Of a stretch of 64,000 nt of DNA, positions 1 through 8,264 are shown piece by piece; the first letter of the stretch is position 1, and each line of letters opens with the position of its first letter. A model generated the notes under the pieces. It was not told the DNA's origin. It ran no database searches and saw only the letters and a list, made by a program, of their open reading frames with translations. This DNA is from Legionella sp. (GTDB lineage Bacteria; Pseudomonadota; Gammaproteobacteria; Legionellales; Legionellaceae), in contig JARLJR010000138.1 in assembly GCA_031291095.1 (NCBI GenBank), positions 1 to 64,000 of the forward strand. The letters are read 5' to 3'. Position numbers and translations under genes: made by a program.

Positions 1-90
1 CTTTTTATCTAGTCACAAGCACTCAAGTTATTTCAAAGCGCCCACACAGTTTGTCTTCTATCTTATTAATGAACTTGCCCCCGAGGCGTG
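1..90 (-). other. 5' leader of a ribosomal RNA operon (16S gene lies left of the window)
   Basis: Read on the minus strand, the sequence after the promoter holds a box A-like stretch (GTTCATTAAT) and then ACAAACTGTGTGGGCGC. This closely resembles the E. coli 16S leader segment ACAATCTGTGTGGGCAC, recalled from memory. The mature 16S sequence itself is not in the window. tyrS lies upstream on the same strand, so the order is tyrS, then the rrn promoter, then the 16S leader. Confidence 0.85.
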
Positions 91-96
91 CTGCGT

Positions 97-124
97 ATTC
101 TACTGATTTCGACTTCTATGTCAA
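97..124 (-). promoter_or_regulatory. Strong sigma-70 promoter of the rRNA operon
   Basis: On the minus strand there is a perfect -35 box TTGACA (119-124), a 16-base spacer and a -10 box TAGAAT (97-102). A GC-rich discriminator (ACGCAGCACGCC) follows the -10 box, as is typical of stringently controlled rRNA promoters. Upstream of the -35, at about 125-155, is an A/T-rich stretch that could act as an UP element. Transcription should start near position 90 and run leftwards. Confidence 0.85.
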
Positions 125-164
125 ACACTTTTTGCAAATTTCTTTAAAAAAGATCTCACAGTGT

Positions 165-1361
165 TTATTGTAAATGCAGCTTGGCGATTCTGCGCTTACC
201 AACTTGTATTACATAACTCTGACCAGAAGCTAGAACCAGTGCGGGGTCTTCTGCTTTTTCGCCATCTATTTTAACCGCGCCCTGCTTCACCATACGCATG
301 GATTCAGAAGTGCTTTGTGTTAAATTCATTTGTTTTAATAATTGCGCTAAGGAAAGTGAATCATCATTTATTATTGTGAACTCTTCTAAATCTTCAGGAA
401 TGATTCCTTTTTGGAAGCGTTCAATAAATTCTTTATGCGCTTGTTCGGCTTGTGCGTGATCATGAAAACGAATAATGATTTCTTTAGCAAACTCTATTTT
501 AACATCTCGAGGATTTGCGCCCTGAGTAACCGAATCTTTTAATTCCTGAATTTCTCTTCCAGTTTTAAAACTTAATAGATCAATATAACGCCACATTAAT
601 TCATCTGATATAGACATAATTTTGCCAAACATATCTGAAGCAGGTTCATTAATACCTATATAGTTATCTAAAGACTTGGACATTTTCTTCACGCCGTCCA
701 ACCCTTCTATTAATGGCATCATCATAACCACCTGTGGTTCCAAACCATAATGCTTCTGTAATTCGCGTCCCATTAATAGGTTGAACTTTTGATCAGTTCC
801 ACCAAATTCAACATCGGCTTTAAGGGCAACGGAATCATAACCTTGTAATAAAGGATATAAGAATTCATGAATGGCTATAGGCTGACCTGAATTGTATCGC
901 TTATTAAAGTCATCACGCTCTAGCATGCGTGCAACAGTGTGTGTCGCCGCTAAACGAATTAAATCCACAGCAGTAAATTGCCCTAACCAATGAGAGTTAA
1001 ATGCAACCGTTGTTTTTTGTGGGTCGAGAATTTTGAACACTTGTTCTTGATAGGTCTTCGCATTTTCAATAACGGTTTCCTGACTCAAAGGCATACGCGT
1101 TACATTCTTTCCTGTAGGGTCACCAATCATGGCGGTAAAATCACCAATCAAAAAAATGACCTCGTGTCCATGCTGTTGGAACTGTCTTAATTTATTAAGT
1201 AATACAGTATGTCCCAAATGCAAATCGGGTGCCGTAGGATCAAACCCTGCCTTTATTTTTAAAGGGGTTCCCTTTTGAAGCTTTTTTTCGAGTTCTTGCT
1301 GTGGAAGTACCTCTTCACAGCCTCGCATTAATTCGGAACAAACTGAATCTTCAACTATCAT
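165..1361 (-). CDS. tyrS: Tyrosyl-tRNA synthetase
   Basis: Class I aminoacyl-tRNA synthetase that charges tRNA-Tyr in the cytoplasm. The 398-residue protein has the HIGH-type signature as HLGH near residue 48 ([11 protein letters not shown]), the KMSKS loop (KKMSKSLDN) near residue 228, and a C-terminal S4-like RNA-binding domain in roughly the last 65 residues. Its length fits the bacterial TyrRS subgroup of about 400 residues. The ATG at 1361 is preceded by only a weak AGG-type ribosome site. It is transcribed towards the rrn promoter, with 40 bases between its stop codon and the -35 box. It is divergent from the M23 peptidase gene, and the two share the short region 1362-1528. Confidence 0.97.
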   Translation of the reverse strand: MIVEDSVCSELMRGCEEVLPQQELEKKLQKGTPLKIKAGFDPTAPDLHLGHTVLLNKLRQFQQHGHEVIFLIGDFTAMIGDPTGKNVTRMPLSQETVIENAKTYQEQVFKILDPQKTTVAFNSHWLGQFTAVDLIRLAATHTVARMLERDDFNKRYNSGQPIAIHEFLYPLLQGYDSVALKADVEFGGTDQKFNLLMGRELQKHYGLEPQVVMMMPLIEGLDGVKKMSKSLDNYIGINEPASDMFGKIMSISDELMWRYIDLLSFKTGREIQELKDSVTQGANPRDVKIEFAKEIIIRFHDHAQAEQAHKEFIERFQKGIIPEDLEEFTIINDDSLSLAQLLKQMNLTQSTSESMRMVKQGAVKIDGEKAEDPALVLASGQSYVIQVGKRRIAKLHLQ

Positions 1362-1528
1362 GACATCAAAACCTTTATAAATGATTGACCTATCTTCTCA
1401 CACCGAGTATCTTAGCCCGGTTGGCAATTTCCTGCCATACCCAAGAGGTGATTTAAAATAATTTGTCACCCGAATTTGAACAAAATGCACACAATGCATT
1501 CTTGCGGATGACAACATGTAGGCTAACA

Positions 1529-3052
1529 ATGGATAAAAAACCTTATATTCGAACACGACATTCTGGTATTCAATCCAAATTATTAATGGGTTCTGCATTA
1601 ATTGTTGCCCTTTCTCTTCCTTATTTGCTTGTGAAAAGCTGTTCACAGCATGAACACAATAGCCAAGCACGTCAATCTATTTCATTACCGAAGCAAGAAA
1701 AAAAACAAGTAACGGAACAAAAAAAATCTGTACCACTTGTAGAACTAGCTAAAGTAACAGAGCAGACAATTAAAAAAGAAATTGAACAAATTAATAATGT
1801 AGAATCAAAGGTTAAAACTAGTCAAGCTAGTGTTGCACATAAACCTGAAAAAACGGATAAAACAGAAAAGTCGGTAAAAAAAACTGTCGTAGTCAACGCT
1901 GTAAAAACAGTCAAAGTAATTAAAGACAATGAGTGGCAAACCGTAAGACCCCGCTCGGGTGACTCAATGGCCACCATATTTCATCGTCTTGGATTAACTG
2001 CACAAAATTTACATTTGGTAGTTCATAAAAACCCCCATGCGAAAGTATTGACTGCAATTAAACCAAGTCAAGAATTGCAATTTTTGATTAATAAAAAGAA
2101 ACTGGAAAAGCTGGTCATTCCCATGAATGATATCCAGACACTAACGATCTATAGGGATGGAGCCGTTTATAAAACCAAGATCGACTCTAAAAAAGTAACG
2201 AACCAGGATCGTTATATTACGGGTGTAGTGAAAGGATCATTATATACAACAGCACAACGTTTAGGTGTTCCCAGCAAATTAATTCAACAAATGACTTCAA
2301 TTTTAAGTAAACAAGTCGATTTTGCGCATTCCGTACGTTCAGGAGATCGCTTTTCCATTGTTTATGAAGCGCAGTATGTAAAAGATAAAATGGTGGGAAT
2401 AGGCGATATTGTTGCGGCGAGCTATACCAATAACGGTAAAACAGCCCAAGCAGTGCGTCATATCAGTGCGAATGGCTCACGTGATTATTATACACCTCAA
2501 GGTGAAAGCTTTAAAAAGGCATTCTCACGTTACCCGCTGCGATTCAGCCATATTAGCTCAACATTTAGCAACTCAAGATATCATCCTATCTTGCGTTATC
2601 GTCGCGCTCATAAAGGTATTGATTTGGCTGCACCGATTGGTACCCCGATTATGGCAACTGGTGATGGGGTTATTAAAACCATTGGTCGTCATAATGGTTA
2701 TGGAAATATGATTGAAATTACCCATGATAAAAAATTCAGCACCATCTATGGCCATATGCTTAAATTTCAAAAAGGCTTGTATAAAGGAAGTAAGATTAAG
2801 CGAGGCCAGGTAATTGGTTATGTAGGGCAAACAGGTCTTGCTACAGGTCCTCATTGCCATTTTGAGCTGCATGTACACGGGCAAGCAAGAAACCCTAGCT
2901 CGACTTATTTGCCTACATCATCTCCAGTTCCTTCGCGTGAAATGGCTGCATTTAAAGCAAGAACTCGTTCTTTGTTTAGCCGCCTGCAGGCCATGGAGAA
3001 AACTGGATTTGCTAGTAATAAGAACGATAAGAAGAAAAAGAAAGTTGGATAG
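1529..3052 (+). CDS. M23 family murein DD-endopeptidase, MepM-like
   Basis: Predicted periplasmic, membrane-anchored peptidoglycan endopeptidase. From ATG 1529 the product is 507 residues, with an N-terminal hydrophobic segment (LLMGSALIVALSLPYLLV) after a basic stretch. A Lys/Glu-rich linker follows, then a LysM/OapA-like region (WQTVRPRSGDSMATIF), then a C-terminal LytM domain. The zinc ligands look intact: HKGIDLAAP (HxxxD) and HCHFELH (HxH). E. coli MepM, which cleaves D-Ala-mDAP crosslinks, has the same layout. The frame is open upstream to TTG 1463 and ATG 1508. I prefer 1529 because TAGG sits at a fair ribosome-site distance and the basic N-terminus then precedes the membrane segment directly. 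Confidence 0.9.
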   Translation: MDKKPYIRTRHSGIQSKLLMGSALIVALSLPYLLVKSCSQHEHNSQARQSISLPKQEKKQVTEQKKSVPLVELAKVTEQTIKKEIEQINNVESKVKTSQASVAHKPEKTDKTEKSVKKTVVVNAVKTVKVIKDNEWQTVRPRSGDSMATIFHRLGLTAQNLHLVVHKNPHAKVLTAIKPSQELQFLINKKKLEKLVIPMNDIQTLTIYRDGAVYKTKIDSKKVTNQDRYITGVVKGSLYTTAQRLGVPSKLIQQMTSILSKQVDFAHSVRSGDRFSIVYEAQYVKDKMVGIGDIVAASYTNNGKTAQAVRHISANGSRDYYTPQGESFKKAFSRYPLRFSHISSTFSNSRYHPILRYRRAHKGIDLAAPIGTPIMATGDGVIKTIGRHNGYGNMIEITHDKKFSTIYGHMLKFQKGLYKGSKIKRGQVIGYVGQTGLATGPHCHFELHVHGQARNPSSTYLPTSSPVPSREMAAFKARTRSLFSRLQAMEKTGFASNKNDKKKKKVG

Positions 3053-3057
3053 TGACC

Positions 3058-3127
3058 GTAGGTTGGGCCCATTGCCCAACATTTAGTTCTGGTGTGGGTT
3101 GAGGTCTTGTTGTTGGGCCCAACCTAC
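3058..3127. repeat. Palindromic element, GTAGGTTGGGCCCA type
   Basis: Perfect 14-base inverted arms, GTAGGTTGGGCCCA at 3058-3071 and its complement at 3114-3127, enclose 42 bases. It sits between the convergent ends of the M23 peptidase gene and spmB. No T-run follows either arm in the sense needed for a classical intrinsic terminator. The same arm sequence forms the perfect palindrome at 54981-55018, so this is a dispersed element that may also serve as a bidirectional transcription end. Confidence 0.75.
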
Positions 3128-3135
3128 AAAAAAGT

Positions 3136-3669
3136 TTATCCAAATAAGTACCTACAAATCATTACCGAAGCAATAATACCAGCCAAATCTGCCAATAACC
3201 CAGCCGGGATTGCATGGCGTGTTCTGCGAATGCCTACTGAACCAAAATACACCGCAACCACATAAAAGGTTGTTTCTGTGCTTCCCATCATGGTGGCGGC
3301 TGTTTTGGCGATCAATGAATTTCCACCGTATTGATGGATTAACTCCGCCATAATTCCGGTAGATGCACTACCGGAAAAAGGACGAATAAGCGCTAAAGGC
3401 AGGACTTCTGAAGGCATGCCAATCCATTCCATAAACGGTGCTAGCAATCTTCCTAATAAGGTAAAAAAACCAGACGCCCGCAACATACCAATCGCAACGA
3501 TCATGGCAATCAAATAGGGCAAGATATTTAAAACTGTATCGAATCCTTGCTTAGCACCGACAATAAAAGCATCAAACACATTAACTTTCTTTATCGCCGC
3601 ATAAAGAGGTATGCCCACAACAAACAACAAAAGCATCCAGTTGGATAGTTGATTGGCTATTCCATTCAT
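3136..3669 (-). CDS. spmB: SpmB-like nucleoside-recognition (gate) domain membrane protein
   Basis: A 177-residue integral membrane protein with several hydrophobic helices and the gate-type core (ALIRPFSGSASTGIMAEL, then a segment with STETTFYV) seen in the spore maturation protein B family. Despite the name, the family is widespread in non-sporulating Gram-negatives, where its transported substrate is not established. The start overlaps the spmA stop by four bases (3666-3669), implying translational coupling. In B. subtilis SpmA and SpmB act in spore core dehydration; that role cannot apply here. Confidence 0.85.
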   Translation of the reverse strand: MNGIANQLSNWMLLLFVVGIPLYAAIKKVNVFDAFIVGAKQGFDTVLNILPYLIAMIVAIGMLRASGFFTLLGRLLAPFMEWIGMPSEVLPLALIRPFSGSASTGIMAELIHQYGGNSLIAKTAATMMGSTETTFYVVAVYFGSVGIRRTRHAIPAGLLADLAGIIASVMICRYLFG

Positions 3670-4271
3670 AAGCTATCCGCCTTTTCAACTCGAAATGCAG
3701 GCAATCTAGCGAATTGTTTCACCGAAATAATTGCTACTATAGTGGAAATAATCGTTGCTATTAAAGAACTGAACACGACACTGGTTGGATTCGTACTGCC
3801 ATTAGCGGCGAGATACGCAATCGCAGTTGCAGGAATTAACTGCACGCTTGATGTATTAATCGCTAGAAAGGTACACATGGAATTGCTAGCAACACGGGCA
3901 TGTTGATTCAATGTTTGCAATTCTTTCATCGCTTGCAATCCAAATGGCGTTGCAGCATTGGCAAGGCCAAGCATATTTGCCGAAATATTCAGGGCAATGG
4001 CGCCCATTGCCGGATGATCGGTAGGTACATCGGGAAATAATCGTCGCAAAACAGGTCGCAAGACATTACCCAATATTTTGATCAGGCCAGACTCAGTGGC
4101 TATAGACATAATGCCCAGCCACAAACACATAATTCCGGCCAACCCTAGAGCAATTTCAAAACCAAGTTTGGCAGAATCAGTAACTGCACGAACAACCTCA
4201 TCAATACGCCCTTCAATGACACCAACCACAATTGAAATCAGGATCATTCCTAACCAAATTATATTCAGCAT
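3666..4271 (-). CDS. spmA: SpmA-like nucleoside-recognition (gate) domain membrane protein
   Basis: Partner of SpmB, 201 residues with multiple membrane helices. It carries the conserved stretch around GAIALNISANMLGLANAATP and then PFGLQAMKELQ, typical of SpmA. The frame is open to 4295, but the ATG at 4271 (MLNIIWLG) is preceded by GGAGGCAAGA, a strong ribosome site at good spacing, and gives the usual family N-terminus. It forms a two-gene unit with spmB through a four-base overlap. Function in Legionella is unknown; transport of a small solute or envelope maintenance is an inference. Confidence 0.85.
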   Translation of the reverse strand: MLNIIWLGMILISIVVGVIEGRIDEVVRAVTDSAKLGFEIALGLAGIMCLWLGIMSIATESGLIKILGNVLRPVLRRLFPDVPTDHPAMGAIALNISANMLGLANAATPFGLQAMKELQTLNQHARVASNSMCTFLAINTSSVQLIPATAIAYLAANGSTNPTSVVFSSLIATIISTIVAIISVKQFARLPAFRVEKADSL

Positions 4272-4340
4272 TCTTGCCTCCATGCTCTGGAACAAGTTAA
4301 CATGTACTCCACATCCAGCTCAAAATATAAGACACTTCTG

Positions 4341-5342
4341 ATGAAATACACTTCTATTCCCTTATGCAAATTCACTTTGCTCATTGGTTTTCTTGCTTGT
4401 ACAAGCAGTCATGCTTTTAATTCCGGCACTACTGAAAAACAAGCAAATTCGTCGATAGAAGAACTATATCATAAGCTAAACCTCATGCCGAACATTTCTA
4501 TGGCCACACGCATTGATTGGATAAGTAAGCACTTTATTGGGGTGCCTTATGTGCTAGGCTCATTAGGAGAAGGTCCAAAGGCTCGTTATGATCAATTTCC
4601 TCAATATCGTGTGGATGCCTTTGATTGTGATACTTATGTAAATACAGTGGTTGCGTTGGCATTAGCAAACTCACTGCCTTCATTCCAACAATGCATGCAA
4701 CAAATGCGCTATAGCAATGGCAAAGTATCTTATATTCAACGAACTCATTTTACGGGTTTGGATTGGAATCAATACCATCAGCAGGAAGGGATATTCAAAG
4801 ACATTACTCAGACCATCAAAAATAAGAACAAGAAGCCCGTAGCTGAGATGGCTATCGCAACCATTGAAAAACCCAATTGGTATGCCTATAAAACGATTGA
4901 AACCATTCGCTTACAAAATGCCAATAAGGCAGAGCAAGAAAAACGCTTAGAAGAATTAAAAGCGAAAGGAGCGAAACTGAAAGTTAGCTCGGAAAATGTG
5001 CCTTACCTGCCTTTGGCTGCATTATTCCCCGGACAGAATAAGCCTGATTTACAGTTATTCACCCAAATTCCTAACGGGGCAATTATTGAAATTGTGCGAC
5101 CTAATTGGAATGTGCGGGATAAAATTGGCACATCCTTGAATATCTCACACTTGGGCTTTGCTATTTGGAAGGACAAGGTATTGTATTTTAGAGAGGCCTC
5201 ATCAGAATATGGTAAGGTAGTCGATGTTCCTTTAATTGATTATCTGAAGGATGCGCTTAAGAGCCCAACGATTAAAGGAATTAATATTCAAGTGATCGTG
5301 CCTAATCAGCCTATGGCGAATTGCAAAAATACGTCATCCTGA
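4341..5342 (+). CDS. DUF1460 protein, N-acetylmuramoyl-L-alanine amidase-like
   Basis: Exported protein of 333 residues with a signal peptide (hydrophobic core CKFTLLIGFLAC, likely cleavage after SHA). The core has the DUF1460 hallmarks: FIGVPYVLGSLGEG, then DAFDCDTYVNTV with the presumed nucleophilic cysteine of an NlpC/P60-type fold. Later comes SHLGFAIW with the presumed catalytic histidine. Family members are annotated as cell-wall amidases or peptidases; the precise bond cut is not known here. ATG 4341 is chosen because it begins the signal peptide directly; 4302 is an in-frame alternative. The last three codons and the stop (ACG TCA TCC TGA) lie inside the first unit of the adjacent repeat array. 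Confidence 0.82.
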   Translation: MKYTSIPLCKFTLLIGFLACTSSHAFNSGTTEKQANSSIEELYHKLNLMPNISMATRIDWISKHFIGVPYVLGSLGEGPKARYDQFPQYRVDAFDCDTYVNTVVALALANSLPSFQQCMQQMRYSNGKVSYIQRTHFTGLDWNQYHQQEGIFKDITQTIKNKNKKPVAEMAIATIEKPNWYAYKTIETIRLQNANKAEQEKRLEELKAKGAKLKVSSENVPYLPLAALFPGQNKPDLQLFTQIPNGAIIEIVRPNWNVRDKIGTSLNISHLGFAIWKDKVLYFREASSEYGKVVDVPLIDYLKDALKSPTIKGINIQVIVPNQPMANCKNTSS

Positions 5343-5942
5343 GAAGTTTACGACGAAGATCTCCTGAATGAAGCACTATACCAATACATAACATCGATAC
5401 CACACTCAGGAGATCCCTCGCTGCGCTCGGGATGACGTGCCCTACTTGAGCGATTACTTATAAAATGCAGGGTTCAAAGCGGCATGTCATCCTGAGGGGT
5501 TTACGACGAAGGAGCTCCTGAATGAAGCTCCATACCAATATATAACATCGATACCACACTCAGGAGATCCCTCGCTGTGCTCGGGATGACGTGCCCTACT
5601 TGAGTAATTACTTATAAAATGCAGGGTTCAAAGCGGTACGTCATCCGGATGAAGTTTACGACGAAGGAGCTCCTGAATAACGCACCATACCAATACATAA
5701 CGTTTATGCCACATTCAGGAGATCCCTCTCTGTGCTCGGGATGACGTGCCCTACTTGAGCGATTACTTATAAAATGCAGGGTTCAAAGCGGCATGTCATC
5801 CTGAGGAGTTTACGACGAAGGAGCTCCTGAATGAAGTTCCATACCAATATATAACATCGATACCACACTGGAGATCCCTCGCTACGCTTGGGATGACGTG
5901 CTCTACTTGAGCGATTACTTATAAAATGCAGGTTTCAAAGCG
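5332..5942. repeat. Four tandem units of a 152-155 bp REP-type palindromic repeat
   Basis: Units begin with GTCATCC near 5333, 5485, 5640 and 5795. Each has an imperfect palindrome of about 110 bases, from GTCATCCTGAG..TTTACGACGAAGGA to CAGGAGATCCCTCGCTGTG and CTCGGGATGACG. A linker of about 45 bases follows, ending TTATAAAATGCAGGGTTCAAAGCGG. Unit 3 is the most diverged on its left side. Unit 4 lacks a few bases after CCACAC. Single copies of the palindrome without the linker lie elsewhere in the window. The gap between the DUF1460 gene and pepA (5343-5999) holds this array and, after 5943, a short pepA upstream region. Confidence 0.93.
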
Positions 5943-5999
5943 CTTCCAGTTTAGGTAGACTATATCCAAACTACTGAACATGCTATTTAGGAACGTGCA

Positions 6000-7454
6000 A
6001 TGAATTATGGATTAATAGAAAAACCAGCGCTATCTGCCAGTGACTGTCTTGTACTTGGCATCTTTTCTGATGAAAATCCATCAGGCTTTGCTCAAGACGT
6101 GGATAAAGAACATGATGGCTTAATTAGTAAGCTGTCTCAAAGAGCTTCAGAGGCAGGCGATCTTATTTGGCACACCAATGCGCAAGGCCATTCCTTGCTG
6201 CTGATTCAGTGTGGAAAGAAAGAAAAGTTCACGCCTAAACTGCTGAAAAAAAGACTAACAGAACTTACTGATGCAATAATCAAGCAACGTTTCAAATCGG
6301 TTATCCTTTGTCTGCCGCAATTACAAAAACACACCGCAGATTGGCAGCTGGAACAAATGATTGTGCAAATAGATAATCATCGTTTTCAACAGCTGGAATT
6401 TAAAAAGAAACATGCCAAACCTCATCGTTTAGAACAGGTTAATTTTTATTTGCCAGAAGCAAACCCCAAAGCATTGGAAACAGGGCTAGCAATTGCTAAG
6501 GGAGTTGAGTTTACTCGTCATCTCGCTAATCTGCCCGCGAATATTTGTACCCCGACTTATTTGGGAGAGCAGGCCGTTCAGTTAGCTAAAGAATTCCCCG
6601 CACATCTAAGTTGCACCGTACTAGGACCTGATGAAATGCGTCAGCTAGGAATGGAGACTTTATTGGCAGTATCTCAGGGCTCGTCTCAACCGCCACGATT
6701 AATTGATATTCATTATAAAGGCGCAGGTGATACCGCACCAATTGTGCTGGTTGGCAAAGGGATTACCTTTGATTCAGGTGGTCTATCGATTAAACCGGGC
6801 AATGCTATGGATGAAATGAAGTATGATATGTGTGGTGCGGCGAGCGTATTAGGTACGATCAAAGCCTGCGCCCTACTTCAGTTGCCAATCAATATCGTAG
6901 GCTTAATTGCAAGTTCTGAAAATATGCTGAGTGGTTCTGCCGTAAAACCAGGTGATATCGTGACCAGTATGTCTGGCCAAACCGTTGAAATTCTAAATAC
7001 GGATGCTGAAGGACGTTTAGTATTGGCGGATGCCTTAACTTATGCTGAACGCTTTAACCCTGAGTTTGTGCTTGATATTGCGACCTTAACCGGAGGCATT
7101 ATTGTTGCTTTAGGTACTGTTGCTACTGGCCTAATGACTCAGGATGAGGACTTAGCTCAACTTATTGAAGATGCTGCTATAGAAAGTAATGACCGTGTCT
7201 GGCGTATGCCTTTGGATGAAGATTATCAAGATGCACTGGATAGTCCTTTAGCAGACATGATTAATGCTGGCTTTGACCGTACAGCCAGCAGTATTACCGC
7301 CGCCTGTTTCTTATCGCGATTTACGGAAAAATATCGATGGGCTCATTTAGACATTGCAGGGACTGCATGGACTTCCGGAAAAAAACGTAATGCAACTGGA
7401 AGACCCGTTCCTTTATTAACTCAATTAATTCGCCATGCCGCCAATTCGCGTTGA
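6000..7454 (+). CDS. pepA: Leucyl aminopeptidase (M17 family)
   Basis: Cytosolic dinuclear metallo-aminopeptidase of 484 residues that removes N-terminal residues from peptides. The signature [12 protein letters not shown] is intact, as are the metal-binding segments [17 protein letters not shown] and [11 protein letters not shown]. The N-terminal macro-like domain is present and the length matches PepA. A ribosome-site-like AGGA precedes ATG 6000. The 3' end overlaps holC by 20 bases, the same pepA-holC order as in many gammaproteobacteria. In E. coli PepA also binds DNA; whether that applies here cannot be seen. Confidence 0.95.
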   Translation: MNYGLIEKPALSASDCLVLGIFSDENPSGFAQDVDKEHDGLISKLSQRASEAGDLIWHTNAQGHSLLLIQCGKKEKFTPKLLKKRLTELTDAIIKQRFKSVILCLPQLQKHTADWQLEQMIVQIDNHRFQQLEFKKKHAKPHRLEQVNFYLPEANPKALETGLAIAKGVEFTRHLANLPANICTPTYLGEQAVQLAKEFPAHLSCTVLGPDEMRQLGMETLLAVSQGSSQPPRLIDIHYKGAGDTAPIVLVGKGITFDSGGLSIKPGNAMDEMKYDMCGAASVLGTIKACALLQLPINIVGLIASSENMLSGSAVKPGDIVTSMSGQTVEILNTDAEGRLVLADALTYAERFNPEFVLDIATLTGGIIVALGTVATGLMTQDEDLAQLIEDAAIESNDRVWRMPLDEDYQDALDSPLADMINAGFDRTASSITAACFLSRFTEKYRWAHLDIAGTAWTSGKKRNATGRPVPLLTQLIRHAANSR

Positions 7455-7869
7455 TTTTTATTTATTAGAAAGCGATCAAGACCATGCTCGAGGGCTGATC
7501 GCTTGTCGTCTTTTAGAAAAGGCCTATCATCGAGGTCATAGGGTTTATGTTTTTTGTAATAATCAACATGATGCCGAATTGATTGATGAGCTGTTGTGGA
7601 CCTTTAAGGAGGACAGTTTTATTCCTCATAACCTGCAAGGTGAAGGACCAGAGCCACCGCCCCCAATACAAATTGGTTACGGCCAGGAACCACGTGGGTT
7701 TAATGATATATTGTTAAATTTGAGTGATCAGATTCCCGCTTTTTATCCTAAATTCAAACGTGTTATGGAGTTGGTTAGTAACCGAGAAGTGGAAAAAGAA
7801 CGGAGTCGAGTTCACTATCGTGAGTATCGGGCTAAGGGCTGTGAGTTACATACTCATCCGATCAAATAA
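7435..7869 (+). CDS. holC: DNA polymerase III chi subunit
   Basis: Clamp-loader accessory subunit that links DNA polymerase III to SSB in E. coli. The 144-residue product begins [19 protein letters not shown] and has the conserved early segment [17 protein letters not shown] and the later FIPHNL. Its start overlaps the pepA 3' end by 20 bases, indicating a coupled unit. The C-terminus is rich in basic residues and slightly variable. Identification rests on the N-terminal pattern and on the pepA-holC order. Confidence 0.9.
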   Translation: MPPIRVDFYLLESDQDHARGLIACRLLEKAYHRGHRVYVFCNNQHDAELIDELLWTFKEDSFIPHNLQGEGPEPPPPIQIGYGQEPRGFNDILLNLSDQIPAFYPKFKRVMELVSNREVEKERSRVHYREYRAKGCELHTHPIK

Positions 7870-7875
7870 TCAGGG

Positions 7876-7903
7876 GTAGGCTGGGCTTTTCAGCCCAGCC
7901 TAC
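7876..7903. terminator. Hairpin between convergent holC and the DUF1840 gene
   Basis: Perfect 12-base stem GTAGGCTGGGCT (7876-7887) and AGCCCAGCCTAC (7892-7903) with a four-base loop TTTC. It lies just after the holC stop and before the stop of the facing gene, so it could end transcription in both directions. There is no long T-run. The stem ends resemble other GTAGG..CCTAC elements in this window. Confidence 0.6.
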
Positions 7904-7937
7904 ATTAAGCGGGCCAGCAGACTACTCCTGATAGTTA

Positions 7938-8237
7938 CTACGCATCCCATAAAACATTACACTCATCTCGGATGGAAGCCTGAAGTAAATTGATCAAAGG
8001 AATTGCGCGTTTCGCCAAACCAATTAACACTTCTCCATCCTCATCTTCTTTATCTGAAGATTGAGAACCACTTCCAGCCAAACCATGTTGTAAATGTTCC
8101 AATGCCTGAGGCAGATCTTCAAATTTAATTGCTCCGGGCACGGTGCCACTGTGTCCCATTAATGACAGTAATTGCTTCGCTACATCACCAAAATAAGTAA
8201 TATCTTCGTATGCATCTGAATGAAAGGTCACTAACAT
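7938..8237 (-). CDS. DUF1840 family protein
   Basis: Small 99-residue cytosolic protein with the family N-terminus MLVTFHSDAYEDITYFGDVA and the segment QLLSLMGHSGTVPGAI. A Ser/Asp/Glu-rich linker (SGSQSSDKEDED) follows, then a C-terminal helix. AAAAAGGAG precedes the ATG at a good distance. It is 27 bases downstream of the second M17 aminopeptidase on the same strand and is probably cotranscribed with it and murJ. The molecular role of DUF1840 is not known. Confidence 0.85.
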   Translation of the reverse strand: MLVTFHSDAYEDITYFGDVAKQLLSLMGHSGTVPGAIKFEDLPQALEHLQHGLAGSGSQSSDKEDEDGEVLIGLAKRAIPLINLLQASIRDECNVLWDA

Positions 8238-8264
8238 AGCAAAACTCCTTTTTAGTGGCAGTTG

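Noticed and set aside
3058-3127. Classical rho-independent terminator
   Set aside because: The arms enclose 42 bases and no T-run follows in either direction; I list it as a palindromic repeat instead.
5332-5942. CRISPR array
   Set aside because: Units are 152-155 bases, nearly identical over their full length and palindromic, without unique spacers of uniform size, and no cas gene is near.
5460-5945. tRNA T-loop-like GGGTTCAAAGC in the repeat linker
   Set aside because: No acceptor stem, anticodon arm or CCA-side pairing can be drawn around it; it repeats with the linker.
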